Source: Polydactylus sextarius
Taxonomy: Eukaryota > Chordata > Actinopteri > Polynemidae
Direction of reading: 5' to 3'
NCBI GenBank assembly: GCA_016801845.1
Contig: CM028924.1
Coordinates: 8,832,501 to 8,896,500 of the forward strand
DNA length: 64,000 nt
Of this stretch, positions 27,255-38,804 are shown piece by piece (position 1 is the first letter of the stretch; each line of letters begins with the position of its first letter). A program made the position numbers and the translations under genes. The notes under the pieces are model-generated. The model worked only from the letters and a program-made list of their open reading frames with translations, ran no database searches and was not told where the DNA came from.

Positions 27255-30200
27255 ACAATCGTACCTGAACAGTCAGTAGGAAATGTGAAGAAGGTGGAGG
27301 TAAACACTCACACCTGTAACCGGATCTTGGGATTTTCTGACACCGACGAGGCAGCGACATGTCAGAAGCTATTGTTGCGATCGCAGGGCGACCTCGGCGC
27401 CTCGGGCCTGCCCACTGAGCCCTGGCTGTTCAACTCCGCTGACTAATGACTGCGACTGCAACATAATTAAGTTCACAGGCGACACCGCAGTCACTCCTGA
27501 GGCGGAGCAGATGGAGGCGCGGTGCAGAGCATACGATATTTCACTCAACACTGAAAAGACCGTGATGATCATTGATTTTAATTCAAATCATCATCATCCA
27601 TCATTATTAATGATTCTGTTGTACAACCAGAAAAGGGCCAGAGTATCGCTCCTAAGACAATTAAAAGCTCCAACCTACTATAACAACTTTTGGAATTAGA
27701 CATCATCTTATTGGCGCCTCGCTACCGTCCCTGCTGAACATTTACCTCCATTGTTGTCTTCATTCAGTCTGGTAGAAGACATAAGGTCATAAGAGGTTTT
27801 TTTTTTTTTTTTTTTCCCACCAGTCGATCAGATTAATTCCTGACACGTACATCCCGTGCATCCCTGCAGGGATAGATTTTATTTAGACTTCAGCTGCTTT
27901 TTAGACTCTAAATTGCCTTTGTATCTGCCTCCCACATAGCAAATATTCTGGCTGTAGTCTATCACACATTTCACATTTTTGGATTCATTTAGTCACAGAG
28001 GAAGCAGGATGAAGTCCTTTTGTTTGACTATGTCATAGTTTGGTTTAACCACACTACTAGAAAAGTAAAGGTAAGCAAGGTAAAGCTTTTTGGCTCAACT
28101 GTGGTGGATTTTTGACTCTTTTGGGGGGAGGTATGTCTATTTTTTTGGAGTTCTTTCAGTGGTTTTGGATGAGTTTTGGCGTCCTTTTGTTTTTTTTTTA
28201 TTTTTGCACCCCTAATTTGGGCCATTTAGGGGCTGCAACTTTGTTAAAATTGGGATAAATTTGGCACGTTATGATCCGGCTTTCTGGGTTATTTCAGGCC
28301 TTTTTGTTTTTGGTTATTTTTTTTTTTTTACTCAGATTAAGATAAAAGAAGTTGCTCTCAGCTACATTTGAGGATTCAATGATCTACTGTATTCAAAGCT
28401 AAGTTCAGGTCCAGCAACAATAAAAGTGAGTCAGTCTGCATCAAGATGTCATCTGAGATCAGACTGTGCTGTTTGTGAGGAGGCCAGTGGCCTGAACGTC
28501 ATCCATCTTAAAACTCACAGCTCCAGAGGAGATGAAATATTATTGATAAAAAGTTGTTATATAATGTGCGGATAGATTTCATCCAGATGCACAACAGTTT
28601 CTGCCAAAATGTTGAGCACCTTCTCTTAACTAGAGGAGCTGGAGCAGACATGAAGACGCGTTGGCTGCTGGACTTAAATGTTTTAATAAGACAGAGGAAA
28701 ATGTCTTTTTTTAGTATATTAAACTTTTACTTCGGTACATTAATGTAACTGATATGTGTGATTACATTTTAAGGGGGTTTCACATCAGATGTGTCAGCAA
28801 AGCCAGATGCCATGTTCCACCCAGAAGTGACCCAGATGCCAGAGTTTGACTCCGAGCGACTAAAAAGGGAAAATGTTGATCATCAAGAAATGTGAAATGT
28901 GTTTGCCAGCTAAATATTTAGTGAAGCAGTGGAACGACAGACGCATTTTATGCCTTTCTTCCAACCACAGTCCGTAGTTGTGGAGCCTATGGGGCAGAAC
29001 TGAAATGAGACGACACAGATCATTGGAGTGAGTTTTTTATATGAAGGACAACTGAAACCAAATCTGATTTATCTGAACCAAAGGACATAATATCAGTATG
29101 TAGCCATCTGAAATGATGTCGATGTCCTCTATTCTTGCTATTGGCTGATACAATACATCTGATATCAGCTGATTAAATCAACCAGACGGTTAGATGTTTG
29201 GGCTCTAATGTATATCATGTCATATCTCTGTGGTTTATTCAAGCTCATTAAGCTGCGTTCACAATAACCATAACTAAATGCCAGCGCGTGACTGAAAGCA
29301 ACAACATTTATCATTACGTGACAGAAATAAGTAGAACTAATACACTTTTATATGTGTAGATTCACAACTAAAACCTGTTGAATACAGTTTAAAAATATAT
29401 CTGAACTGTCTGAACTGTCTGAAAGAGAAAAGATTAAACAAAAATGAAGCCTTTCAGTAAATCAGCGAACATAATGTGTTATTATTCTAAAGCAATATAT
29501 AAAGCAATATATAGTCATAAATCTTGAATCAGACTTTAACCATATATCATAAAAATCAATACAGACCCTTTAAAATAATACATTTTCTATGTTTTGTTCA
29601 AATATATTAATCTAGCCCTCTGCTAATTTAACCTGCAGTTTATCATTCATCACACAGCTGAGATGGTTCAGCAAAGCATTAACCCTTTCTCCTGATGTCT
29701 CCTGGGAGTTAGGGCTTTTCCACCACACTGTTCTAGCTCTACTCGACTTTGGTTTTCCATTGGGGATCGTACCTGTTGCTCTTTTTGGTACCCACCCCGT
29801 CGAGGTACCAGGCGACCTGAGCCGATGCCGAAGTGCGACGTGAACATGCTGCCGGCCGCTGACTGGTCAGAGGGAAGTGCCTTCGCAAGAGCGTCAACGA
29901 AATAATCAGCTGCCGTTTTTAAACACCGGCAAGAGTGATGAATATCGTCGTGTCGTGTTAGAACAGTTTAGTGGAAAAGAGACAAATGTCTCACTGGTCG
30001 TATGAAACAGTGACTCGTACATCAGAGGAGCAACACGTCACCCTGAGGTGAGAATCTGCTCACTGAGAGGAAACTGAAGTGAGGAGACGTAGCAACACAG
30101 AGAAAAGACCACCCACTACAGCACAATATTTATTTCTCTTCTGATTTTGTTTTGCATAAAACCTTCTGCTTTGATTTAGTGAATTGAATTTTTTTTCTCT

Positions 30201-33200
30201 CGAGCACTCTGTGGATTTCTCTTTAACCCAGTTTAGATTTTTAGCCACATTTTTTATTTATTTATTTATTTTTTTTGCCTTTTCTAAAGCGTTTGGATTC
30301 TTTTTTCCATTTGTTCAAGAGAAACCAAAAAAAAAAAGGAGGGGGGAGCGGGCGACCAGAGGGGGTGGAGAACAGGATACAGGATGAATTTGGTGCAATT
30401 CATCATGTTGTCAAGACTCTTATGACTCTTAACGGAAAACATTTGGAGTGTGAGATGTAAGAGGAGAAGGAAAAATGTGTCTAATCACAAACAGCGATGG
30501 AAACTACACACAAGGTGGCAGGAGTTGCAAAACATTTATCCGAGACTTTTCATGAGATTTCAACTTTAAATGGAGCTGACTTGTTCTCACGTAGCTCAGT
30601 TTACTTCTTATTATTATGTTAGAAAAGACACTATTTTTTTATTTCCTGTCAGTGTCTCTAAATGGTGCGTCATCATGGTAGTTTCCATCGATGACAAGTA
30701 AAACCTCAGGAACTTGACGCCTGCGCGTTCCTGTGATCGTGACATCGCAAAATCCTCTCAAACTTTCACCGATCGACCCGATTAGATTTCAGAGGGAGAA
30801 GGTCAAAGGTCATTGGGAAAAAACACAAAGACTGAAGATCCCTGAAGCGAATGTCTTCAGATTATTGGACATTTTGAACATTTACTTTAAGACAAACGGT
30901 TGTTTTTTATCTGTGGAGGTCACGGTGACCTGACATTCTTCAGAAACACCCCCAGAAGCAACTCCAACGACGTTTGGTTCAAATATTCACTTTGACTCGT
31001 GCGTGAACTTATTAGATTGTAGTGGTTTAGAAGTTAAAGTCACTGTGACCTCACACAACATGTTTTTGGCCATAACTCTGGTTGCACAGAGGCACACGAC
31101 CACAAGGCAGTAATTCTAGGTTGTTGTTTTTCTTTTCTTTTTTTTTGTGTGTGTGTGTGTGTGTTCTTGTGCCAACGATGCATGAAGCCGAACGCAGCTG
31201 CTACTTAAAAAGTTCGTTTTTTACTCTTTTATCGGCAGTTTATTTAAGATATTCTCTAATTTTTCTAGTAGACACAGAGATTTCTGGACTGTTTTTTTTT
31301 TTTTTTTTTTTTTCCCGCACCGTGCTCTGCAGCCTATGCTGCCGCCGCCGCAGCAGCAGCTCTGTGGTCATATAGTTTACAACATGGAGCAGATGCTGCG
31401 CAGGGGACGGTGGAGGAGGAACGAGTGATAAAAGACACGACGCTCTTCAGTCGTCACAAGAAACAGATAAAGTTTCAGGGAAGTCGGGGAATATTTCTCC
31501 AAAGGAACTTTAGCGGGAGAAAATCCTGCAGCGTTCACTTCTTCTGCACCAGACTCCTGTGGCTCGATCAATGTTACAGTAGCCTGCCCTCATTCATGCT
31601 CTGATCTGTCAACACAATGGAACGAGTTCAGGTTTTTCGGCCATTGTTTTAATAACTTCAGTGGATGATTCAGTCTGGAAAGTCCCAGACTCCTACAGAC
31701 TCTGCACTCTGCCCCTTCATGCTTCCTTCAATCATTTGTCCGTTTTTTTAGTTTCACTTATATTTAATTTAATTTCTATAGTAGTTTGTAGCTATTTAGC
31801 TTATTTACTTCAGTAACAAACTGTAACAAAACAGTTTCCCTGCAGCATCAGCACGGTTTGATTCTGAAGTTGAATTGTTGAACGTTAATTGCTTTCAAAT
31901 GGAACTTGTTTAGTGTTTTGACATGAAAACCTGATGTTCTTTTATTTTTTGGATAGATAACATTACACCCGTCAGTGGAGAGTTTTTATTAAACTCGCAG
32001 TAGGGTGTTGTGCTGAAATATCACAGGAAGTGGCAAGTTGTTATTCTGGGAAAAAAAAGATATTTTCAGAAAATGTGTTGATTTGTTTGCTGTCAAACCC
32101 AAAAATCAGATGACAGAATCTTTTTCCGTCTCTTGTTGTGTTCAGAGGGAGGTCACGAATCCTGGAAGCAGATGAAACCTGCAGTCCAAGATGAGTCAGA
32201 AACATTCAATTTATGACAACTACAACACTCTTATATTAATATGTTAACATGCTCTAAACCGGACAGAAAGTTTTATGCCTTAAGACAAACTTCTTTCTGT
32301 TGGTGATAATTAGCCTCATTTTCTTTAAGTTTGCTGCTCTTAAAGTGACAGTCCAGAGTAATTTGAACCCAGAATTTATGAGTCAAACATCCTATTAAGA
32401 GTTTTTTTTTTTTTTTTTTTTACGTAGGTCAAAGGATTTTTGAGTTTGACCATTTATTGCCAAATAGCTAACAAGGAAAGTAAATGGGGCCACCAGCCAA
32501 ACGTATATAAATTGTAATTTTTTAACCTCTATTAAAGTCATCGGTACTTTGGTTTATGTGTAGGGACCAGATTCATGCTACTGCTAAGGTGAAGTGATAT
32601 TTTGAGCTTTATTAGTGGTTAAAAAATGGCAATTTAGATACGTTTGGCTGGCTGCCCCATTTATATTCATTGTTAGTTATTTGGCTGTGAAAACAAAAGA
32701 CGGTCAAACTCGAAAATCCTTCGACCAACGTAAAATATCTCTTGACAGGGCGTTCGACTCGTATTTGTGGTGTATTAGACCCTGGATTCAACCTGTTAAG
32801 TTTTATTTTAGCGTGAGCACAAAAATATCGTACTGTTCCTTTAAAACTGAGTCTACTCTCTGAATGTAACCGTTGTCTGGCGAGGCGACTAAATGTCAGC
32901 GTCCTGGTCACAGATCAGATCCTTCTGTTGTTCCCTCCATGTTATCACCATGTTTCGCATCTTAATGCGTCGCAAATGTTCCTGTGATCCCGTTTACATA
33001 TTTTACAGTCAGCAAACATCCATGTTAGCGTGTGTGTGTTGTTTCCTCTCTGAAACAGTTAACACACACTCTCTCTCCACACAATCGTCCGTACATATCT
33101 TGTTGACAGCGTGTGCATGTTGAAGCTCACTTGTTCAGATTTATGCTGCGAACATCTGCAGGTTATTAATGTGATTCTCTGTATCAAACCCAGCTGCGGG

Positions 33201-36200
33201 GTTTATCTTATTGTTTGCTCGCCGCCCCACCTCTCCCTCCTCCTGGAGTTCTTTCATCCAGACCAGAACCAGGACTAGGATGGGAATCGAGACCTCCTAC
33301 CTCCCACCTCCTCATACAAGTGAACACAAAGTTTCACACACTGTCAGAGCCTGCGGTCAGTGTCCTCAGACATGTTACATACATCACTGTTGTAATCTAC
33401 TTCTGCTTTTTGTTTATTGTTTGTCAGTATGAGATCATGTCCTCCTCTGGCGCCGAATTGAAAAGCGTCGAGTTTCAAAGGCACATGAAGCCGAAAGCGT
33501 ATTTCATATCATTCATGTTTTAAATGGTGAGTTTGTTTTACTACTGTGATTTATCAGATTATTATTTTTTTTGCTTTAAATGAGGAACATCTGCATCTGC
33601 TACACAGCCACTGTTAGGCTGCCAGGCCAGTTTAGTAGAAACAAAGCAAGTTCAACTTAACACCCTTGGTCCAAAAGATTCATTTCTTACTTGAAAATGT
33701 TTTATTTTTGCTGTAAAACCTGCACACGTCTTCAGGCAGATGTGTAAATTTACATGTAAGGTCAAGGACGGAGCGGTCGCACGTGAAATAGATCACATGA
33801 TCATCAAGTGATCCCAGATAGCAAAATCATTACGGGGCCAAATTTGGCCCAATTGGAGCATCTGTCAAACCGAAGACCTTCAACCTGCTTCATCTGCGAC
33901 AAAATGAATCTGCCAAATGTCAAACATCTGCCAGACTACATACACAGTCTCTTCTACCAGCTCATTTCTTCTTCCGTGTAAACGAGAGCTGAAGAGCTGC
34001 TGCTTCCTTCGTGTGTTCAAAGCTTCAGAAGTTTATTTCTTTTTAAGTGTTTTGGATGATCAAAAAAGCAAAAAAAAAAAATCTGTTTGGACTCGATACA
34101 TTGCAGCAAGTATTTTTAAGTTGAGAGCAGATGCAAAAATCGTCTGTTTATGTCGGTTTGACCCGCAAAATTCCCAAGAATTTGTTTATAGACGTGTAGC
34201 AGCAGCGAAACAGACCTTTAAAAAAAAATAAAAAGTTAATTTAGTCTAGTTTTTCAGCACATTTTGGCCACCGATGATCTTGTCGGTCAGTTGTAATTCT
34301 GCTATGTGATTTGAAAAAGGCCTCAGCCGATGCTGGTGTTCACCGCCAGGCTTCACCTCTGACTCTTGGTCAGACGTGGTCGCTCGGCTTCGCTGTAAAC
34401 GAAGCTCGTCAGGCTCTCGAAGCCGCAATCGATAAGTTTTAAGTGGCCCTGCAGTTGTTTCGGATCCCTGGTGAGAAATGGATATTGGGATCAATAAAAT
34501 TCTCAGCTCCTCCACTGTAACAATAATAATAATAATATAAATGAGCTGAGAGATGAGGAACAAACGCGCGTGTAGAGTTTCCCGTCGAGCTCGTCTCGGA
34601 CGTCCACGCAGATAGTCGCAAGTGTGAAACATTTGACTCGACAAGTGTGAAAATAAGGAAGTGGCTGAAATATTTATAAATGTTCATGAAGTCGTTGCTG
34701 ATGGAAGATGCTTCCTCTTTTAGCTCCAGTCAAGACCTGGACTAAGGTTGTGTTCACTACATCCACTGAGTGTAATGATGGATGGAACAGAACAAACTGT
34801 TTTTATGGCACTGATGGAGCCTGTTCAAACCTATTGATTATTGAGCAATTTCTTGTCAATCGCTGCCAAATGTTGGTCTGAGTCAGTGTCGTTGAACCAA
34901 TCAGAATGCAGCATGCGAATGTAAATAATTAACTGGAGGAGTTCGGACACTTCAGTTGAAAATAAACCCATGTTTACAAACCTCCGTTCTGATAATTCTC
35001 ATTAGTTTAATCTAATCTGGTTTAATCTAATATAAGAGACGCTGGTTGTCGTTTCCTACACAAACAGAGCGGAGAGATCCAGTGTGTTCAGGCTGAGGTC
35101 TGAGCTTTTTGTTTTGATGGAACGGTTTCCTTGTTTCTGCTCGGAGCGGCAGCAGCTGAAACAACGACACCGGTAGCTTTTGTTCCAGTGTTTAACCTCC
35201 AGAGACCAAAGGCTCAGTCACAGAGAGTTCCATAACACCAAGACTACAGCTCTGCAGCTCTGGTTTGGTTTGGAGCCGCCACAGTGAAGTGACCCGCTGC
35301 TTGTACCGGCAGAAACCTTGGCTGACCTGACTGTGTTAGTCCCTCCCTCACTGGGCTCAGTGTGACTCAGTCTGCTGCAACATGCTGTGGCAGGATTTCA
35401 ACCTCTCTGTTCTCTCCTCATGAAAGTTTCAGCCTCGTAGCTCAGTGACTGAATAGTTTCGACTGTTGTCTGAAAACCTCAAGTGGTTTAAGAGTTAAAG
35501 AAACGTAGTTACCGATATTTATCTGTAATTCCCGCATTTGACACATAAAGACACAATTAAGTGACAAAAATATTGATAATAATTAGTCATTTATTAACCA
35601 AGGAAAACATATGGATGTTTCCATTTGTTTTGCTACTTTACTCAATGACTGATAGAAAAGAATAAGTAAAAACATCCATTAGTTTAAAAAGATTTTACAC
35701 TAACATGGAGAATATCAAAAGCACATCAGACTGTGTATTTATTTTTATTCATATTATAAATAGTCTGCAGCAGTTAAATGAAGCGCCGATGTGTTTACTA
35801 GTCTGATTTATCTGATTATTTTTGCTTTAAACGAGGAACGTCTGAAACTGCCACAGTAGCCGCCGTTAGCATCACCAGCTGTTCTCAGACCAGAAGAAAC
35901 TTACCGTGTTATTTTATTTTATTTTGAGCTGATACGAAACGTACAAGTTATTTGCTTTCCATTATTTCAGCATTTTCATTATTATAGCAAAAGTTCTGAA
36001 GTAGATTTTAAAGTTCAACATGACCTTAAAGTAAAGATAAAACCTGCGTTGGGATTAGAACAGTAGAGAGCTGCTCTACATATTCAAACCTTCATCCTTC
36101 AGATACATCACAGAGATGAATCAGCTGATTCAGGACTGAGCGGTTCATCAGTTGCTGATCCCCAATCAGCGTTTCATCTTCTTTCATGCGTCTCAGTAGA

Positions 36201-37804
36201 CGAGGCTGTAAATCCTCCGCCGTAGGAATCAACCTCATTCATGAGCGTTTGAGCAGATCCTCGGTGGTAATAGAGCTGGAGGTCAGACTCTGCCGGTTCA
36301 TGTTACCACCGTTTCCCATCATGCATTCTTGAATCCCGGCTGTTCCCAGTGGCAACCGTCCATCCTCCATCCACTGTGTTTTATTTTTTTTTTTTTTTTT
36401 TTTTTTTTCTGGAAGGCAGATTGATATGTAGCTCTACGTTTCTTAATCATTGGATTTATGACAGTGATCATGTGATCCAGTCAGACGCTTCAGCTCTTCT
36501 TCTCCTTCTTCTTCTGTGTGTTTGGACGCGATCGCAGCCGTCTGGACCCGAGCCCACGTGGAGCTCAGCAAAGCTGCAAAATGGCACCGAGGAGGAAATC
36601 AGAAACATGCGTGCGCCTCGCCGTCTCCGAGGCTGGAAATCATTTCACATTATACTCGGTTTCTGACCGGGCTCCAGATTCAACCAAACACGCAAACATG
36701 CGTGACGGCACACAGCGTGATTAAACTGTAACTCATGTGTTTAACGCTGGAGCTCAGTAGAGAGTTCAGGACTGTTGACCCACTGCTCCATCCTTTGTGG
36801 AGGTTCAACAAAGATTTTCATTGACTACATCATCATGTCAGCACCACAATTAAACATCAATAAGTTTTTGTTAGGGTTAGTTAGGTTAGTTTGGGTCAGT
36901 TTTGGTTAGTTTGGGTTAGTTGAGTCAGGGTCAGTTGGGTTAGTTTGGTTTAGTTGGGTTAGTTTAGGTTAGTTTGGGTCAGTTTTGGTTAGTTTAGGTT
37001 AGTTGAGTCAGGGTCAGTTGGGTTCGTTGGGTTAGTTTAGGCTAGTTTGGGTTAGTTTGGGTTAGTTGGGTTCGTTGGGTTAGTTTGATTTAGTTGGGTT
37101 AGTTTAGGTTAGTTTGGGTCAGTTGGGTTAGTTTGGGTTAGTTGGGTTAGTTTAGGTTAGTTTGGGTCAGTTGGGTTAGTTTGGTTTAGTTGGGTGAGTT
37201 TGGCTTAGTTGGTTCAGTGTTGGTCTGGGTTAGTTAGGTTAGTTGGAGTCAGTTGTGTTGGTTTGGGTTAGTTGGGTCAGGGTTAATCTAGTTGTGCGTG
37301 TTGTTTTAGTTTATTTAGGCTTGGGTTAGTTAGGGTTAATCCATCCCTGTGTGAACCATCACCTGTGATGTGTTTTTCACGTTGTGGATGTTTCGTGTGC
37401 AGTTGAAGTTAATGGCAACAATCAAAGCCAGACAGACTGAGACGGAAACAAACTTTTTTTAAAACTCTACTGCTGATTAAGTCTTTTATACTTGAGTTTT
37501 CTGCCTCAGCGAACATAAAAACATCAAACATATATTTGTTTTGCTTAAATTTCTGGAGCTCTGAAATAATCATGTCCTCCACCGTCTGGTTTTACTTTGA
37601 CATTTATTATTATAATTATTATTTTTATAATCATATTATTCTTCTTGACCAATAACCAGAGAAACTATAAAAAGTGGGTGAATAGTTTGGTTTGACTTTT
37701 CTGTGGAAACGAGACACATTTGTAGACGATGTGTCGACTGAGTGACTGAAACAGACGCAAAGGAAAGTTTGTTCCTTTTCTTAGAAACATGACACTAAAT
37801 TCTC

Positions 37805-37866
<62 letters not shown>

Positions 37867-38771
37867 GGGGAGGGAGTAAACTGAGGGTCTGTCCTGTAGG
37901 ATATTGACCCAAGGACACTCAGTCACTGATCCAGTGTCAGATTGTACGACGACCGGGAGCAGAGCGTGAAATTCCCGGCAGCTTCCGTCTTTTACTGTTG
38001 TGTTTGCGTTAGTCTCACAACAAATCAAAAGTCTTTTTGTTTAACATTTACGCTCATTTATTTAATCTCATTGACAAAGTGATTTATCAGAAATGATCAG
38101 ATGATGAATTCATGCTGATTGGTTGAATTAGTTGAATTCTAAACGTGGTTCCTCTGTTTTCCTCTTTAAAGGTCTTTAAAGGTGAATTTCAGCTCCCAGA
38201 TTTCCTAAAAGAACAATCACAGGTACAGTAACATTCCTGCCTGTTGTTGAGCTTTTTTTTTTTTTTTTTTCTTTGTTAGTTTCTGATTTGAGTCAAACTC
38301 TCTGTTGCTCAGTTGCTCACATTTCCATCTGGTCTCAGTCCACCTCTTTGTTTTGTTTTGTTTTTTTGTTTTTTTTATTTCTCGCAATCTTAACGCAGCT
38401 TCTTGTCGTTTTTTTCTGGTCTCAGCTTCATGATTTTGTCTCTTTGTGTTTTTTTTTTTGTCTCTCGGTTCAAGAGCTTCATGTTTGGTCATAGAGCAAG
38501 TCTGCCCTCTTCTGGAAGTTACATGTATTTTTTTCCTACCTCCTTTTAGAAACAGCTCGTGATCAGTGTGTCTGCTTTTCATTTGCTCTAATGTGGCTTT
38601 TTCCCACAATAAGAGCCACAATCAGAATGAAACTCGTCTTTGTGATGATTCAAGTTTAATCCTCTGATATTTCCTTCACACACAGTTTGTCTCATAGCTG
38701 ATATGTTAACACGTATGTCATGTTCATCCACACAGATTCAGAAATCTGCAGAGAGACCCAACCCCAGTTAG
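14001..38771 (+). CDS. tpst1: Protein-tyrosine sulfotransferase 1 type (spliced, complete)
   Basis: Joined CDS: 14001-14857, 24716-24914, 38172-38222, 38736-38771, giving 380 residues (human TPST1 has 370). The enzyme transfers sulfate from PAPS to tyrosines of secreted and membrane proteins in the trans-Golgi; it is a type II membrane protein. A short cytosolic MIGKLKQ is followed by a signal-anchor helix (about residues 9-25), a variable stem, then the sulfotransferase domain. Visible motifs are the PAPS 5'-phosphosulfate loop PRSGTT (83-88, Arg84), CGEETR (102-107) with the catalytic Glu105, NKDPF with Lys164, and the 3'-phosphate loop RDGRASVHS. An N-glycosylation sequon NLS lies at residue 63. 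The ATG at 14001 is chosen because the N-terminus matches TPST1, with A at -3; TPST2 starts quite differently. Exon phases join exactly. It could be a fish tpst1-like duplicate rather than strict tpst1. Confidence 0.9.
15177..15540. mobile_element. MITE, TTAAAGGAGCA(C/G)TATG family (left part)
   Basis: Begins TTAAAGGAGCAGTATGTAAG, matching the terminal sequence of two other elements in this window (25823-26066 and 47971-48326). No matching inverted end was found on the right, so this copy is truncated and its right boundary is a guess. Confidence 0.45.
18530..18850. promoter_or_regulatory. Possible intronic enhancer
   Basis: An unrepetitive island in intron 2 with several transcription-factor-like words close together: TGTTTAC (forkhead type) near 18626, ATGCATGTAAATGATTA (POU/homeodomain-like) near 18667, and CCATAAATAATT (CArG/MEF2/homeobox-like) near 18771. 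These words also arise by chance. The call rests on clustering and lack of repeats only. Confidence 0.2.
19101..19142. repeat. (CA)n(TA)n microsatellite
   Basis: CA run of about 15 units followed by a short TATATA stretch, in tpst1 intron 2. Confidence 0.9.
20450..20960. promoter_or_regulatory. Possible conserved non-coding island in intron 2
   Basis: About 500 bp that differ from flanking AT-rich repeats: mixed composition, CpG-containing, no repeat signature, with TAATTA-like and ATGAATATC words. No open frame with splice signals is present. Listed as a candidate regulatory region only. Confidence 0.2.
23975..24570. mobile_element. Inverted-repeat MITE ending 145 bp before tpst1 exon 2
   Basis: The left end, GGACCAATCCCATTTCTCC with pyrimidine-rich CCTTCCC continuation, is the imperfect reverse complement of the right end (GGGGTAGGGGTAAGAGGTAGAAATGG). 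The interior has no open frame. This is the layout of a non-autonomous DNA transposon. The family is a common fish type, but I cannot name it with certainty. Confidence 0.55.
24716..24914 (+). CDS. tpst1: tpst1 coding exon 2
   Basis: 199 nt after the acceptor cattag; the first G completes Lys286 (AA|G). It encodes VERSTDQVIKPVN..., part of the substrate and cofactor binding region conserved in all TPSTs, through NPPNYGQPDPK to NTRR. It ends in phase 0 at the donor gtgagt. Confidence 0.93.
25823..26066. mobile_element. 244-bp MITE with TTAA ends
   Basis: Begins TTAAAGTTGCCCTATGCAAG and ends CATAGTGCAACTTTAA, an imperfect terminal inverted repeat of about 20 bp. Both termini carry TTAA. It is non-coding, of MITE size, and related to the elements at 15177 and 47971. 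Confidence 0.7.
27380..27700 (+). pseudogene. Relic of an L2-type LINE reverse transcriptase
   Basis: One + frame (about 27450-27699) reads like the part of an L2-type ORF2 around the polymerase active site: LTNDC, NIIKFTGDTAV (normally ...KFADDT...), then RCRAYDISLNTEKTVMIIDF (normally WC...N.LSLN..KT...I.DF). It ends in a decayed RRARVSLLRQLKA block. The catalytic Ala-Asp-Asp is changed to Thr-Gly-Asp, and both sides are cut, so the fragment is dead. Identification comes from the order and spacing of the conserved blocks. Confidence 0.7.
29712..29880. mobile_element. Fish interspersed repeat (hAT-like fragment)
   Basis: 'ttttccaccacactgttctag' followed by 'ggttttccattggggatcg' and 'gaggtaccaggcgacctgagc' matches a pattern I associate with a widespread teleost DNA transposon. 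Boundaries are uncertain. Confidence 0.35.
30725..31100. repeat. Interspersed repeat with GTCACTGTGACC motif
   Basis: Contains 'gtcacggtgacctgacattc' and 'gtcactgtgacctcac', then 'ttttggccataactc', a pattern often seen as a dispersed repeat in fish introns. Boundaries and class are unknown. Confidence 0.35.
31147..31164. repeat. Short (GT)n run
   Basis: About nine GT units following a T-rich tract in tpst1 intron 3. Confidence 0.85.
32340..32844. mobile_element. TTAA long-inverted-repeat element, copy 1 (internally deleted)
   Basis: Begins TTAAAGTGACAGTCCAGAG and shares the family's internal blocks on both arms ('taaatggggc...cagccaaacgta' and its reverse complement 'tacgtttggctgg...gccccattta'). 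The central 'gatgaatctgctgatctgg' core is missing and the right end has decayed to CTTTAA. Confidence 0.65.
33547..33660. repeat. Dispersed repeat, copy A
   Basis: Shares 'gtgatttatcagattatt', 'tttgctttaaatgaggaac' and following sequence with 35800-35920. The class is unknown. Confidence 0.5.
35800..35920. repeat. Dispersed repeat, copy B
   Basis: Diverged second copy of the sequence at 33547-33660, in the same orientation 2.2 kb away ('ctgatttatctgattattt', 'tttgctttaaacgaggaac'). Confidence 0.5.
36869..37340 (+). repeat. GGGTTAGTTT minisatellite (telomere-like)
   Basis: About 470 bp of imperfect tandem repeats with a unit of roughly 10 bp (GGGTTAGTTT, with GGGTCAGTTT and GGTTTAGTTG variants) lie 0.8 kb before tpst1 exon 3. 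The unit contains the vertebrate telomere word GGTTAG, but spacing and variants differ from pure TTAGGG. A few true TTAGGGTTAG junctions occur at both edges. Confidence 0.85.
37808..37865. repeat. (GT)29 microsatellite
   Basis: 58 bp of perfect GT dinucleotide repeat, 306 bp before the acceptor of tpst1 exon 3. Confidence 0.97.
38172..38222 (+). CDS. tpst1: tpst1 coding exon 3
   Basis: 51 nt microexon encoding VFKGEFQLPDFLKEQSQ, nearly identical to the human TPST1 sequence at this position. The acceptor is tttaaag after a T-rich tract; the donor gtacag is weak-to-moderate. Both boundaries are phase 0, so skipping keeps the frame but removes 17 residues. Reading into the intron adds only two residues before a stop. 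Confidence 0.88.
38736..38771 (+). CDS. tpst1: tpst1 last coding exon (C-terminal 11 residues and stop)
   Basis: After the acceptor ccacacag the frame reads IQKSAERPNPS and stops at TAG 38769-38771. The exon continues to a probable donor (cag|gtacac) at 38805, leaving 33 nt of 3' UTR here. TPST C-termini vary, so family conservation does not prove this exon; phase and splice sites support it. Confidence 0.75.
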   Translation: MQKSAERPNPS

Positions 38772-38804
38772 GAGCAGAGGCAGTGCCATCCACTCATCAC
38801 ACAG

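Larger units (their letters stand above)
24915..38171 (+). other. tpst1: tpst1 intron 3
   Basis: 13.3 kb, gtgagt to tttaaag. The content is mostly repeats: a TTAA-ended MITE (25823-26066), an L2-type LINE relic (about 27380-27700), a 'ggtaccaggcgacctga' type fish repeat (about 29712-29880), and a 'gtcactgtgacctcacacaacatg' type repeat (about 30725-31100). It also holds (GT)n at 31147, the first copy of the TTAA long-inverted-repeat family (32340-32844), two copies of a 'ctgatttatc-gattatt' repeat (33547-33660 and 35800-35920), a GGTTAG minisatellite (36869-37340) and (GT)29 at 37808. No coding exon seen. Confidence 0.6.

Noticed and set aside
36869..37340. True chromosome-end telomere
   Set aside because: Units are about 10 bp and degenerate, and unique gene sequence continues on both sides.
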